Shown here: one piece after another, positions 11,113 to 21,988 of the stretch
Layout of the letters: the number at the start of each line of letters is the position of its first letter
Position numbering within the stretch: the stretch's first letter is position 1
DNA from: Calvatia gigantea
Taxonomy: Eukaryota > Basidiomycota > Agaricomycetes > Agaricales > Lycoperdaceae
Direction: 5' to 3'
Assembly: GCA_025093985.1 (NCBI GenBank)
Contig: JACAAK010000008.1
Span: 2,108,001-2,172,000, forward strand
Length of the DNA: 64,000 nucleotides
Made by a program: the position numbers and the translations under genes
The notes under the pieces: generated by a model
What the model was told of the DNA's origin: nothing
The model's input: the letters and a program-made list of their open reading frames with translations, nothing else
Database searches by the model: none

Positions 11113-12940
11113 ATGCTGCCAAATTTTTTTCTTATGGCCATATGTGGAATTGTCGGAATTGCAAGTAAGCGATTTGACAAACTTCAGGTTAAGATAGTTT
11201 ATTGACGACTTTTCAGCATTTTTCCGTAAAATTTCCGGACGGCCGTTGGGAATCCATGCCTTGCCTCTCGAACAATACACCACCCGACATTTCAACATCC
11301 CGCGCCCAGAGAGTGGAACTATCGACACACTTACAACCAATGACCTTCGCGAATGGATATGGCCTCGTCTCGCAATCGATCAAATATGGAGGAGAAAGAC
11401 CATGGTCCCCACGAAACGCAGGCTTGGCATGCTTGAGGACACAATGGACTTGAGTATTATACCTGGCGGGCGCTGGCTTCTTGCACTTCGGGATACTGGA
11501 CATGTGGATTTCTACGACCTTAATTTGAAAGAGCCTGTCCCCCGGCCATTATTGGAACCCTCCGTGCCAAGCGCGGAGGCAGGCCCGACGAAACTTGTTG
11601 TAGACATCAACCGAGGGGCACCAGTCCTTGACTTCACTTTTGCCATCGGTGCTACTGGATCTATATGTCAGTTTCATGTGGTTTATTATCCATATTCGAT
11701 GAATAACTTATTATCATCAACAGGGTTTCAAACACCCAGTTTCGGATGGTTGCACATTCGGCGCGCATGGTTAGTTGGTGTCGGGCCATCGGCCACTCTC
11801 TCAGCCCACAAGCTCGTTTCAATCCCGCACATCAGAAGAAATGCCGTCACGTGTAATATAACATTGAGTGGTGGCCTAGGACCCCCGAAAATTGGGGGGG
11901 ACCCCTGATCAAATCCGGATAAGAATTGGGAAATCGCACAAGAGCCTTGTTGAGTTTCCCGGATAAAAATTGAAAATTTCGGCTGAAACCCTAGTAGGGT
12001 TTCCGGATAAAAAATTGGGTTTGCGAGGGGGGGCTTGATCAAATCCGGATAAAAAACCTTGCAGACGGCAGTCGGGAGCAGCCCAGGGCGGTCCCACTTC
12101 CAGACTGCCTCATTTGGGTGCAGAACTGCTTGACCCCTGGCACAAAGTCCGGATAAAAAAGGGGGGGGGGCCGGAGGCCCCTGATTTTTTTCCGGATAAG
12201 AACCGCAGAATTTTTCGAAAATTTGTGCGGATAAAAAGCCCAAATCTCGGATCAGGGATCCCCCCCTATATTCGGGGGTCCTGGTGGCCTCGCCGCACGC
12301 AATATTGCCAAGGGCAGGAACAGCTGGATTGAGGTGTTTAAATGGAAAGAAGGCACGTCAACCGAACTCGTGATCGCGATTATCCGTATCCACACAACAC
12401 CGCGAACTGTATATGGTCCTTTTCTCTTACTCAAATGGGATCGCAACTGACCCAGACTGAAGGGAGCGATATACTTCATCGGCGAGGATCGGATCCTTTG
12501 TATCGCTAAGCGTGGCATCTTCATTCACCGAATACCGCCTCTGTCACCCCTCCTTGTGGACTGGGACCCTGAGGTTGGATACCAGGACGGCAAGGATCTT
12601 GCGGAGCCTGTGTGGTCCTATGACCACAGATATTTCGCTTTAAATAATGACCCCTCCCTTTACTTCGACGGCTCTGCAGGATACCGTCTTGTTGTCCAGG
12701 ATGGGCGTGACGTTGTTGGCATTTAGATTCCCCTCTCCTCCCGCAGCCAACCGTGCGTTCGGTTTCGAATCCAGTCACACCTCTTGATATCTCTTGGGAC
12801 CGGTTTATACAAAGGATGCGCAATGCACAAGGAGTCGCCTGCTGCCCGCTTTGGCTATGAGTGGGATAGCAATGCTGATGCCAATTTTGTCAACTCTCTG
12901 AGTGGGGAATATTCGCGTCTTGCTAAATTGTGTTTGATGA
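11113..12940 (+). pseudogene. F-box copy C, F-box deleted and MITE-disrupted
   Basis: Exon 1 is 11113-11164 and exon 2 is 11217-11666. Exon 2 has an in-frame deletion: the F-box LPLE joins directly to YTTRHFNIPRPE, removing most of the F-box domain. Exon 3 starts at 11724 and is split at 11877 by a 405-bp MITE, resuming at 12283 and ending at 12408. Exon 4 starts at 12463. It has an in-frame TAG at 12724-12726 and is truncated at about 12940 by a deletion into the neighbouring NACHT 3' relic. The same TAG occurs in the duplicated copy at 14779-14781, so it predates the duplication. Confidence 0.75.
11878..12282. mobile_element. MITE (hAT-like by 8-bp target duplication)
   Basis: A 405-bp insertion in exon 3 of an F-box copy. 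Ends are AGGACCCCCGAA and its inverted partner TTCGGGGGTCCT. The 8-bp GGTGGCCT is duplicated at 11870-11877 and 12283-12290, and removing the insert plus one duplicate restores the exon. The interior holds about seven CGGATAA motifs, mostly TCCGGATAA. It has no coding capacity. Eight-bp duplications point to the hAT superfamily; the parent element is not in the window. Confidence 0.8.
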
Positions 12941-13150
12941 GAGTTCACATCACTTAACGGTCCCCCCTCTCTTACAATGTTTGATATGCTGCTATCCCCA
13001 AGTGCGCTTCCAAGCACCCAAATTTATTGGCCAGTTAGAAATGATGCGAGGTAAATATCAGTGATTCCGCGATGCCTTGACTTCTCGAGCAAAGGGGCCT
13101 TTACACCGAACAAAGCTTTGGAGGCACCGTAGACAAATTGTGCGTACGTC
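11893..13150 (+). repeat. Segmental duplication, copy 1
   Basis: Nearly identical to about 13950-15340, offset 2055 bp up to about 12930. It carries the MITE, the end of exon 3, exon 4 and the start of a NACHT 3' relic. Relative to copy 2 it has lost about 132 bp at 12940, which removes the end of the F-box gene. Confidence 0.8.
12945..13150 (-). pseudogene. NACHT 3' remnant
   Basis: Short copy of the NACHT 3' end also seen at 15131-15340 and 37960-38150 (shared GCTTCCAAGCACCCAAAT and CTTCTCGAGCAAAG). It is interrupted at about 13155 by unrelated sequence. Confidence 0.45.
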
Positions 13151-13159
13151 GACTTTCGT

Positions 13160-13937
13160 ATCCCAAGACAAGGAACTGGAGACGCCATCCGAAAAGTCTT
13201 GAGTTCCCAGTAAAAATGAAAATTTCGGCAGGGCAATGGTAAAATTTCCGGTAAAAATTGCTTTCGAATTGCAACAATTCCACAAAAATTCCTTGCAGAC
13301 GACAAGGAAACCTGGCGGTCTCAATCGAGAACGGCATGAAAAACATCCCAGCCCGTTCTGAAGTGGACCTTATCATGAAGGGCTTCGAGGCCCAAAACAG
13401 TATTGTTGTAAAATTTTGGCACGATCGGGAAAGATTCTGAACCTGCACATGCCCCGATCCCCGCCCAGGTGAAAAATAACCACTCAAAATGGGGCAGGGG
13501 TTGGGAAGGTCGGTTGCCAAATAGGCGAAGGCAGAACCAGGCTGAGGCCCTGGGGGAAAAACTATAAGTCAGCGTTTGGGTTTCAATGTTGGGCCCGTTG
13601 CGAAGAAAAAGGCGTTGTCTTGGAAATCCTGTGAGATCGCTCCTTGGCCAAGGCGCACCGCAGGATAGACCTGTAGCCGTGACTCTTAATGGCATAAGCT
13701 TTCTTGCACCCATGGGTGGCAGGGATGGTCTCTTCAAGGTTCCGTGATCTCCCCAGATTAATGGCTAGTGACTCGGGAACTGGCAATGACAAACGGCTCA
13801 GGTTTGGAGGTGAAACCTGATGCTTAGTGAGATTTTCCTCCCTATCACACGCCGGCCTGAGTAAGACGTTCATATTCGATAGCAATCCAGAAGGGTTCAA
13901 CAATAAACGTGAATACCTCTAGTCCTTCCAACAGCTG
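13160..13937. other. Unique insert between duplicates, distant MITE relative
   Basis: Absent from other array units. Part of it (13215-13320) reads like a diverged version of the MITE: AAAATTTCGGC, then TTTCCGGTAAAAATTG, then CCTTGCAGACGACAAGG, in the same order as AAAATTTCGGC, TTTCCGGATAAAAAATTG and CCTTGCAGACGGCAG in the MITE. The ends are not clear. No gene is supported. Confidence 0.4.
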
Positions 13938-14337
13938 GGATTTCCGAAAATTGGGTTGGGACCCTGATCAAATCCGGATAAGAATTGGGAAATCGCACAA
14001 GAGCCTTGTGAGTTTCCCGGATAAAATTGAAAATTTCGGCTGAAACCCTAGTAGGGTTTCCGGATAAAAAATTGGGTTTGCGAGGGGGGGCTTGATCAAA
14101 TCCGGATAAAAAACCTTGCAGACGGCAGTCGGGAGCAGCCCAGGGCGGTCCCACTTCCAGACTGCCTCATTTGGGTGCAGAACTGCTTGACCCCTGGCAC
14201 AAAGTCCGGATAAAAAAGGGGGGGGGGCGGAGGCCCCTGATTTTTTTCCGGATAAGAACCGCAGAATTTTTCGAAATTTTGTGCGGATAAAATGCCCAAT
14301 CTCGGATCAGGGATCCCCCCCTATATTCGGGGGTCCT
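13938..14337. mobile_element. MITE, second copy (by duplication)
   Basis: Same element as at 11878 with small indels. The right end and flanking GGTGGCCT are identical. The left end (GATTTCCGAAAATTGGG) lacks the AGGACCC terminus and the left target duplicate. It therefore arose by segmental duplication, not a new insertion. Confidence 0.75.
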
Positions 14338-15340
14338 GGTGGCCTCGCCGCACGCAATATTGCCAAGGGCAGGAACAGCTGGATTGAGGTGTTTAAATGG
14401 AAAGAAGGCACGTCAACCGAACTCGTGATCGCGATTATCCGTATCCACACAACACCGCGAACTGTATATGGTCCTTTTCTCTTACTCAAATGGGATCGCA
14501 ACTGACCCAGACTGAAGGGAGCGATATACTTCATCGGCGAGGATCGGATCCTTTGTATCGCTAAGCGTGGCATCTTCATTCACCGAATACCGCCTCTGTC
14601 ACCCCTCCTTGTGGACTGGGACCCTGAGGTTGGATACCAGGACGGCAAGGATCTTGCGGAGCCTGTGTGGTCCTATGACCACAGATATTTCGCTTTAAAT
14701 AATGACCCCTCCCTTTACTTCGACGGCTCTGCAGGATACCGTCTTGTTGTCCAGGATGGGCGTGACGTTGTTGGCATTTAGATTCCCCTCTCCTCCCGCA
14801 GCCAACCGTGCGTTCGGTTTCGAATCCAGTCACACCTCTTGATATCTCTTGGGACCGGTTTATACAAAGGATGCGCAATGCACAAGGAGTCGCCTGCTGC
14901 CCGCTTTGGCTATGAGTGGGATAGCAATGCTGATGCCAATTTTGTCAACTCTCTGAGTGGGGAATATTCGCGTCTTGCTAAATTGTGTTTTGATGAAGAG
15001 ACTGGGCGGCGTCTTCTCAGGGAGACTCGAACGGAAAATTGGATATACGATTTCATGCCTAGTGTAAATACTTTTTGCTATCCTAGTCATACACCGATTT
15101 TTCGTGGACAAGAACCACATGGAATGTGATGTTCACATCACTTAACGGTCCCCCCTCTCTTACAATGTTTGACTATGCTGCTATCCCCAACGTGCGCTTC
15201 CAAGCACCCAAATTCATTGGCCTAGTTGAGAAATGATGCGAGGTAAATATCAGTGATTCCGCGATGCCTTGACTTCTCGAGCAAAGGGACCTTGATCACC
15301 GAACAAAGCTTCTGGAGAGCACCGTAGACAAATTGTGCTG
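13950..15340 (+). repeat. Segmental duplication, copy 2
   Basis: Partner of 11893-13150. It retains the segment deleted in copy 1 and continues further into the NACHT 3' relic. Confidence 0.75.
14338..15129 (+). pseudogene. F-box copy C' (exon 3 end and exon 4)
   Basis: Begins at the MITE border inside exon 3 and includes the third intron and exon 4 (from 14518). It keeps the TAG at 14779-14781. The distal part (GLYKGCAMHKESPAARFGYE, then FDEETGRRLLRETRTENWIY) is open to about 15129. It is a dead fragment created by duplication. Confidence 0.75.
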
Positions 15341-16475
15341 TACGTCGAACAGCGTAGTGACAAACGCGAGTGGATGTTCACCCTTGCTACAGCCAACGTC
15401 ACCGTCGCCCTGTCCCTTGACCACATATAAATGCCCTCCAAACGTATAAGTCTGTAACAACAACTTCGAAATCGGCAACATCGACTTGGGCGCACCAACC
15501 CAGGGATCGCGGAATGGGATGGATAGAGGGTGAGAGAGAACCCGGTTTAAGGCTCTCGGTGACACAAACAATGATGATGAGTTGGAAGATGGGCCGCGTA
15601 CGTGTAGGTCCCCAGTGTAGCGAATCACTGTTGGGGCAAGGACAACGAGTCCCGAGGATGTTCCCGCTATCCTTACTCGACTAGCCAAGGCCCACCAACG
15701 GGCATGAAATCCCCGTATGCTGATGTATAACTATTGTGCCTGTTTATTCTCGGGAAGTACTCCTAATTTTGGGGTCTTTGCCGTCTCCTCTGCGACATTT
15801 TGAACAACAGTGGATTTTTCAGCACCGGCGAGACCGGGAAGCCACAAAATCGGATAGGTATGTCAAGCGTTGGTGGTTCAGACACCTGGGCGACAACTAG
15901 GGGAATGACCACGAACATCCAATACTGTCCCGGGCATGGCGAACTGAGTGATATTGCGCCCTCATCCCTTTCTCCAAGGTGGTTCATTGATACGCGCAAC
16001 TAACTGGTTCAACACAAAGTCATTGAAGTGATTAAACAACCCCCCTGCGCTGGGGAACACGAAGGAACGACCTGACGTTTGGGGGTTCATTCCAGTGGGG
16101 AACTTGCCAGCACGTTCGCGACTTTAAGGGGGACTTTTGGATGAGGCATTCACTGATGGCTGGCTGGCGTCCAATACGGCCGACCCTGATCCGGTTCCAT
16201 CTCGGTTTTTTTGAACAACCCCATTGGATACAACCTTCTCCCCATTTGCATTTTCGATGCTGATCTGCCAAGGAGAACACGCCGGAGGGAACTATGAAGG
16301 CCAACGACGCATAAGTACTGGGAGCCGTCTAAGATAGAGGGGAATTGAAGGGAGAGGGAGCTGTGCAAGGGTGTTCTGGGTGTTAATCATTCCCCTACGT
16401 ATGTTCGTTGCGGAGCCCTCGCGATTAGTAGAAGAATGAACGTTTGAACTCACCACCTGGTTATCCGAAAATCAT
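15131..16475 (-). pseudogene. NACHT NTPase relic N4
   Basis: Tail-to-tail with F-box copy C' and head-to-head with copy D. The C-terminal section (15250-15690) aligns with N1 across several frames. The P-loop region (15790-15850) reads LPGLAGAEKS, with Glu where the invariant Gly of GKS is expected. The 5' section (16030-16400) matches relics N2 and N7. Many frame changes. Confidence 0.55.
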
Positions 16476-16816
16476 CACCTGCAGTAGACGATGAATATAC
16501 TGAATAGTTGAAGGCACCATAGCTCGGCATGAGTCCGCAGTACATAGGCGATGAGAAACTGAACCCTATTGCAACTAGTCGATGAGGAAATCAGAGAAAA
16601 CAAGGAAAATCAGGTCATGCGCCCAATTCCGCCCTATCCCAACCAGGCTGCCATACAATGAAGATATTTGCTCAAAAATGCAGACAAAGGCGTTAGTGCC
16701 AGATTATACTTAGAATATAGACAATTTATGTTGACCTCAAGGTCCAAATGATGAAATAGTCTCAAAGATGTGATATGGCATAGTAATGGATGACAAGGGA
16801 TATTGGCAGAAATCGT
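16476..16816. repeat. Array spacer repeat
   Basis: Same spacer family as 9901-10389 and 39470-39770 (CTCGGCATGAGTCCGCAG at about 16515). No gene seen. Confidence 0.45.
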
Positions 16817-16847
16817 TGTCACGTGCCTCCGTGCAAGAGTTGTGACA
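16817..16847 (+). promoter_or_regulatory. Conserved dyad upstream of F-box copy D
   Basis: TGTCAC-N19-GTGACA. The dyad persists although the ATG of this copy is lost. Confidence 0.45.
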
Positions 16848-16882
16848 GACGCGAGAACATGTCCTAAGATACCAATCCTCTC

Positions 16883-18519
16883 ATTCTGTTCTGCTTTTCT
16901 CGTCTATCCATCTTTAGAGTTGTCGGATTTGTTTGTAGTATGATACTCCATAAACTACGAAGGAACATCACTCATTCAAATCCTTCAGCTTTTTCCTGCA
17001 AATGTGTCCGCCGGCCGTCGGGTGTTCAAACGTTCACGACCTGCCTCTCGAACTATTGTCGGAAATTGGGTCACAACTGGATTTCGTTGATGTGATTTCG
17101 TTGCGCCAGGTGCATCCCGACTATTTTTACTCTGACATCCACTTAAGCAGTGTCCAGTCACCCAGAAAACTTCGCGAGGCAACGGAAGCTCGAGTGGTCT
17201 GGCACTCCCTCGCGAGGAGATACGTCGCCCGACATTTTAACACACCGCGCCCAGAGAACGGAACTATCGACCTCTTGCAATCAATGATCTTCGTGAATGG
17301 ATATGGCCTCGTCTTGCGATTGATCACATCTGGAGGAAAAAGACAGTGGTCCCCCCTACGACGCGCTGGCTTGATATGCGTAAGGACACATTGTACATGG
17401 ACCTCATTCCTGGTGGACGTTGGCTTCTCGCCGTTCGGGAAGCCGGGCATGTAGATTTCTACGACCTCAATTTGGAAGCGCCTGCCCCCCAGTTGTTGCT
17501 AGAACCCTCTGTACCTGAGAAGGAAGAAGCAGGTCCGATACAACTCGTTGTAGACACCAACCGCGAAGCCCCCCCTTCTTGATTTCACGTTTGTCTTCAG
17601 CTCCATTGGGCCCATATGTCAGCTTTGGTTTCTCCGCACTTTATAGTCTACTCACCCATACGTCGACAGGACAACGAGTTGGGTGGTTACATATTCGAAG
17701 AGCACAGCTAGCCGCGGCGGGACCATTGGCCATTCTCACAGCACATAAACTTGTTTCAATTCCGCACATCAGAAAAGATGTAATTGCGTGCACAACTGGA
17801 CTCGGTGGTGGCCTTGTCGCACGAAATGTCGCTAGTGGATGGGACAGTTGGATCGAAGTTTTCAAATGGAAAGAATGCACATCGACAGAACTCGTGTTAA
17901 CAAGTATACGCATTGAGGAAGGCTTCCGCTGTGTATGTCAATTCTGCCAATTTTCGCTTGATCCAAAGATTATAACCCATCCCGGACGCAGGATAGGATA
18001 TACTTTGTTGGGGAGGACCGAATCCTCTGTATTGAAAGATATAACATTTTCATTTACCGGATGCCAGCTTTCTCTCGTCTCCTTGTGGACTGGGATCCTG
18101 AGGCTGGATACCAACGTGATGATGATGTTATACAACCTGTCTGGTCTTACAAGCCCTCCGCCCTGAGGAATTCTCCATCCCTTTGATTTGATGGTACTAC
18201 TAGTTACCGCCTTCTGGTCCAAGACAGGAGGGACCTGGTCGGCATCTACATTCCTGTCTCTTCCGATCGCTTGCCGTGCGTTCGCTTCCGAATACAACCT
18301 CCTTTCTCACTCCCTATTGGGACTGGTTTATACAAGGGATGTGCAACGTATGAGGATGCACCTGCCATCCGCCTTGGCTATGGATGGAATGCCGATGCCG
18401 ATGCTTACTTCATTAATGCTCAGGGGAGAAAGCATGGACGCTTTGTGGGAGTACTTTTCGATGAAGAAACCAGCCGGTGCCTTTTCAGGAAAACCATGGG
18501 TGGTCGATTTCATATCTAA
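16883..18519 (+). pseudogene. F-box copy D (multiple lesions)
   Basis: Close sister of the intact copy at 39840. The start codon position reads ATT (16883). The F-box (VHDLPLELLSEIGSQLDFVDV) is intact from 17032. One-base frameshifts occur near 17275 (after ENGTID) and near 17575 (extra C in a C run). The exon 2/exon 3 junction would create TGA, where copy F makes TGG. A TGA lies at 18184-18186 in exon 4. The C-terminus is shortened by a deletion before the stop at 18517-18519. Confidence 0.75.
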
Positions 18520-18589
18520 CTTGTCTTTATGCTCCCTCTCCCCCGAATTCCATAGCTCATCAGGTTCAACAGATGCTTGATTTACCCGA

Positions 18590-19260
18590 TCAGTCAAGAA
18601 GGTGCGGCCACAGTGCCCGAACAAGATGTGTGTCTATGACTGTGCACAGAGCTCGATGGCGCCGCATCTCTGACCAACAGCGCCTTCTGTACCTAACCCT
18701 GTAATAACCCCTATTGCACTCCTATCATTTCGATGACCACGCCCCATCTGACTGGCGCAATTGATCCCACCACGCTCCCCTATAACGATTGAGATTGGAG
18801 ACCTCGAGGGGTAGTCGTCTAACGTGCAACCCGCCAAAGTTGATATGTGAGTGGGACAATGTCCAGGAGAGTTGGAGGTGGCCCGTACCCCAAGGAAGGT
18901 GCCATGAGAGGCCAAGTAACGGAGGCTTGCAGGGAAGGTGCATCCAGGCGATTTAAAGAGGGTTTTCGTGGAATTGAAAAGTGAGGGAGAATTGAGTGAG
19001 GGAAAAAGTGAGATGGCAGTTCAATAAGTATGACAAGGGAGCGAACATTTCAAAAGTTGGGTAGTTACAGAGATGAACAATATGACTCCCATGCTGAAAG
19101 CAACTGATCTCGAGAACAGGGGTTGTGAATCGTGACGAAGACTGGTGGTAATTGTTTGCACCAACTGAGAGAGATCCTTGAGTAACCCCGTTAACAAGGA
19201 ATCGAAATCGTCACCCCCCGCAATTCCATACCCAGGGACAATGACCAGAGCACGGTCAGC
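18590..19260 (-). pseudogene. Akr1-like palmitoyltransferase 3' relic
   Basis: Aligns by eye with the better copy at 25330-26505, including the HCPWVWNC segment (about 19215-19235), the membrane-span region and the GHRND..GVITGL segment. All is out of frame and shortened. It sits tail-to-tail with F-box copy D. Confidence 0.5.
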
Positions 19261-19299
19261 AAGACGACATGAGCCTTAAATGACGGCCGCATCTTCGAG

Positions 19300-19950
19300 T
19301 CTCCTTGGCCGTGCACGAATACCCTCCAAAGGTATAAGTCTAATATAGCAATTTCAAAATCGGCAACATGGACTTAGGGACACCATCCAAGATTGCAAAG
19401 TAAAATACGTGGAAGGCGGGGAGAGAGCCCGGTTCAAGCCTCCTGGCGACATAAACAATAGCGGCGAATTGAAAGATAGAATGGCACGCAGGTCTCTGAT
19501 GTGTCAAACCACGTCACAATAAGGGCAAGGAGCTCCGAGGATGCCGCCAAAACCCTCGTTATACCTTGCTTGAACAGCCAAGGCACGTCGATGGTATGAG
19601 ACCCTTGTATGTTTTATGTATGGTTATCGTGCCTGTTTGGTCAAGAGAAGCACCCCCAATTTCGACGTCTTTGTCAACTTTCCAAGATATTTTGAATGAT
19701 AGAGAATTCTTGGACATTGGTAGGACCGTGAAGCTAAACACCGGATGGGTATGCCGGGTGTCATCAATTGAGTTACAGCACTTCGAAAAGAGAAGAAAAC
19801 CACGCAAAAATCTTCTCAACGCCGGTCATTCCCCCACGTATGGTCGACCGGGCATCAAGCTTGTGAAATTCTCGCTAGTTGTGGAAGAATGAGCTCTGGG
19901 TCCGGTTATCGAAAGTCATCACTCATAACAGAGAATGATCATTCTGAGCA
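19300..19950 (-). pseudogene. NACHT NTPase relic N5
   Basis: Heavily decayed. The P-loop equivalent (about 19690-19750) reads FTVLPMSKNS, with no Walker A left. The preceding part matches N6 at 36060-36500. Head-to-head with intact F-box copy B. Confidence 0.5.
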
Positions 19951-20168
19951 GTGAAATGGGCCACAATAAAGATCGTTCAGCGTTAGTCCGCGGTAGGTAG
20001 TGGGGGACTAGATACTGGTTCTAGTGGAAGTCGCAACAGGCAGATGAGGAAATTGGGGTAGGTGAAGAAAATTAGAGGTAAGCCCAATTCCGCCAATTTC
20101 TTGCTACCATAACGGATATAAGCTTCAACGTTCAAATGACTGCTGATATGTATGACAAGGGAGATCAT

Positions 20169-20199
20169 TGTCACGTGCCAGAGTGTAGGAAGTGTGACA
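20169..20199 (+). promoter_or_regulatory. Conserved dyad upstream of intact F-box copy B
   Basis: TGTCAC-N19-GTGACA, ending 36 bp before the ATG at 20236. The following ACGCGT seen in other copies is altered here to ACCGCGT. Confidence 0.5.
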
Positions 20200-20235
20200 G
20201 ACCGCGTTCTCACGTCTTTTGACTCCAACCCTCTC

Positions 20236-21889
20236 ATGTTACTGAATTTTCTTCTTCTGGTAATCTGTGGAATCGCCGGGATTGTTTACAGTATGTAACT
20301 CAACAAACGTTGGAGAGGTATAATTCAAGACATCTTTCAGCTTTTTACCGCAAATTCATTCGGCGGCCGCTGGGAATCCATGACTTGCCACTCGAACTGC
20401 TGTCGGAAATTGCGTCACATCTAGATTTCGTTGACGTGATTTCGTTGCGCCAGGTGCGTCACAACTATTTTTATCATGATATCCACCTCAGCAGTGCTCA
20501 GTCTACTAGAAAACTTCGCGAGGCGACAGAAGCCCGAGTGGTCTGGCATTCGCTCGCAAAGAGATATGCCGCCCGACATTTCAACATTCCCCACCCAGAG
20601 AATGGAACCATCGACTCCCTTCTGACCAACGATCTTCGTGAATGGATATGGCCCCGTCTTGCAATCGATCAAATCTGGAAGAAAAAAACAGTGGTCCCCA
20701 CGAAACGCAAACTTAACGTGCTTGAGGACACGACATACCTCAGTATTGTTCGCGGTGGGCGCTGGCTTCTTGCAGTCCGGAAAACTGGGCATGTGGATTT
20801 TTATGACCTCAATTCGAAAGAACCTGTTCCCCAGCCATTATTGGAACCTTCTACGCCAAGTGCGGAGGAAGCAGGGCCGACGAAACTTGCTGTGGAGATT
20901 AACCGAGAGGCACCAACCCTTGACTTCGCTTTTGCTTTCAGTGCCACTGGATCCATACGTCAGCTCATGTGGTTGATTTCGTACGCTCTGTGAATAACTC
21001 ATTCTTATCAACAGGGTTCAAAAGGCCCAGTTTTGGATGGTTGCACATTCGACAAGCGTGGCTGACTGGTGCCGGGCCGTCGGCCACTCTCTCAGCACAT
21101 AAATTCATTTCGATTCCGCACATCAGAGGAAATGCCGTCACATGTACTATAACATTGAGCGGTGGCCTTGCTGCTCGCAATACTGCCGAGGGTAGGAACA
21201 GCTGGATTGAGGTGTTCAAATGGAAAGAATGCACGTCGACAGAACTCATGGTCGCGATCATCCGCGTCCACACAACCTTGCGAAGCGTATGTCGTCCTTT
21301 TTTTTTCTCAAATGGGATCCACAACTGACCCAGATTGAAGGGAGGGATATACTTCATCGGTGAAGATCGGATCCTTTGCGTTGCTAAGGGTGACATCTTC
21401 ATTCACCGAATACCGCCTCTGTCACCCCTCCTTGTGGACTGGGACCCTGAGGTTGGATACCAGGATGACAAGGACATTGCGGAGCCTGTGTGGTCCTATG
21501 GCCAAGAATATTTTGCTTTACACAATAGTCCCTCTCTTTACTTCGACGGCTCTGCAGGATATCGTCTTGTTGTCCAAGATAAGCGTGACGTTGTTGGCAT
21601 CTATATTCCCCTCTCCGCCGACAATCAACCGCGCGTTCATTTTCGAATACAGTCGCGCCTCTTGACCCCTGTTGCGACTGGTTTATACAAAGGATGTGCG
21701 ATGTACAAGGAGTCGCCTGCTGTCCGCTTTGGCTATGGGTGGGATGGTGATAGTGATGCCAATTTCGTCAAATTTCAGAGTGGGGAACATTCGCGCCTTG
21801 CTGAGTTGTTTTTTGATGAAGAGACTGGACGATGTCTTCTCAGAAAGGCTCTAACGGACATTTGGATATACGATTTCATGTTTTGCTAA
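20236..21889 (+). CDS. F-box / beta-propeller-like protein, intact copy B
   Basis: Four exons, 20236-20290, 20341-20958, 21015-21286 and 21341-21889, give an open frame of 497 residues. Introns are 50, 56 and 54 nt; the second uses a GTCAGC donor that is conserved in the sister copies. Residues 1-18 are hydrophobic (MLLNFLLLVICGIAGIVY) and could be a signal anchor, unusual in front of an F-box. The F-box-like segment HDLPLELLSEIASHLDFVDV spans about residues 30-50. It is followed by a basic helical part (RKLREATEARVVWHSLAKR) and repeated beta-strand motifs (GGRWLLAVRKTGHVDFYDL, LLVDWDPEVGY, SAGYRLVVQDKRDVVGIYI) that look propeller-like. Family knowledge suggests an SCF ubiquitin-ligase adaptor; the target is unknown. 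It is flanked by a divergent NACHT relic and a convergent PD-(D/E)XK-like gene. Confidence 0.85.
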
Positions 21890-21988
21890 TGTCCCAGTGT
21901 ACACATTACACTTTAATCCCCGCCACTCAGCAATTTCCATAATTCCATGGGTTCCGCAGATGCCTTATTTTCCAATCAGTTTTGTGAA

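Noticed and set aside
3402..19950. All frameshifts as sequencing errors
   Set aside because: Frames of 1914 and 1491 codons, two 497-498-codon spliced genes and an eight-exon gene are clean in the same window; some lesions are also shared between copies.
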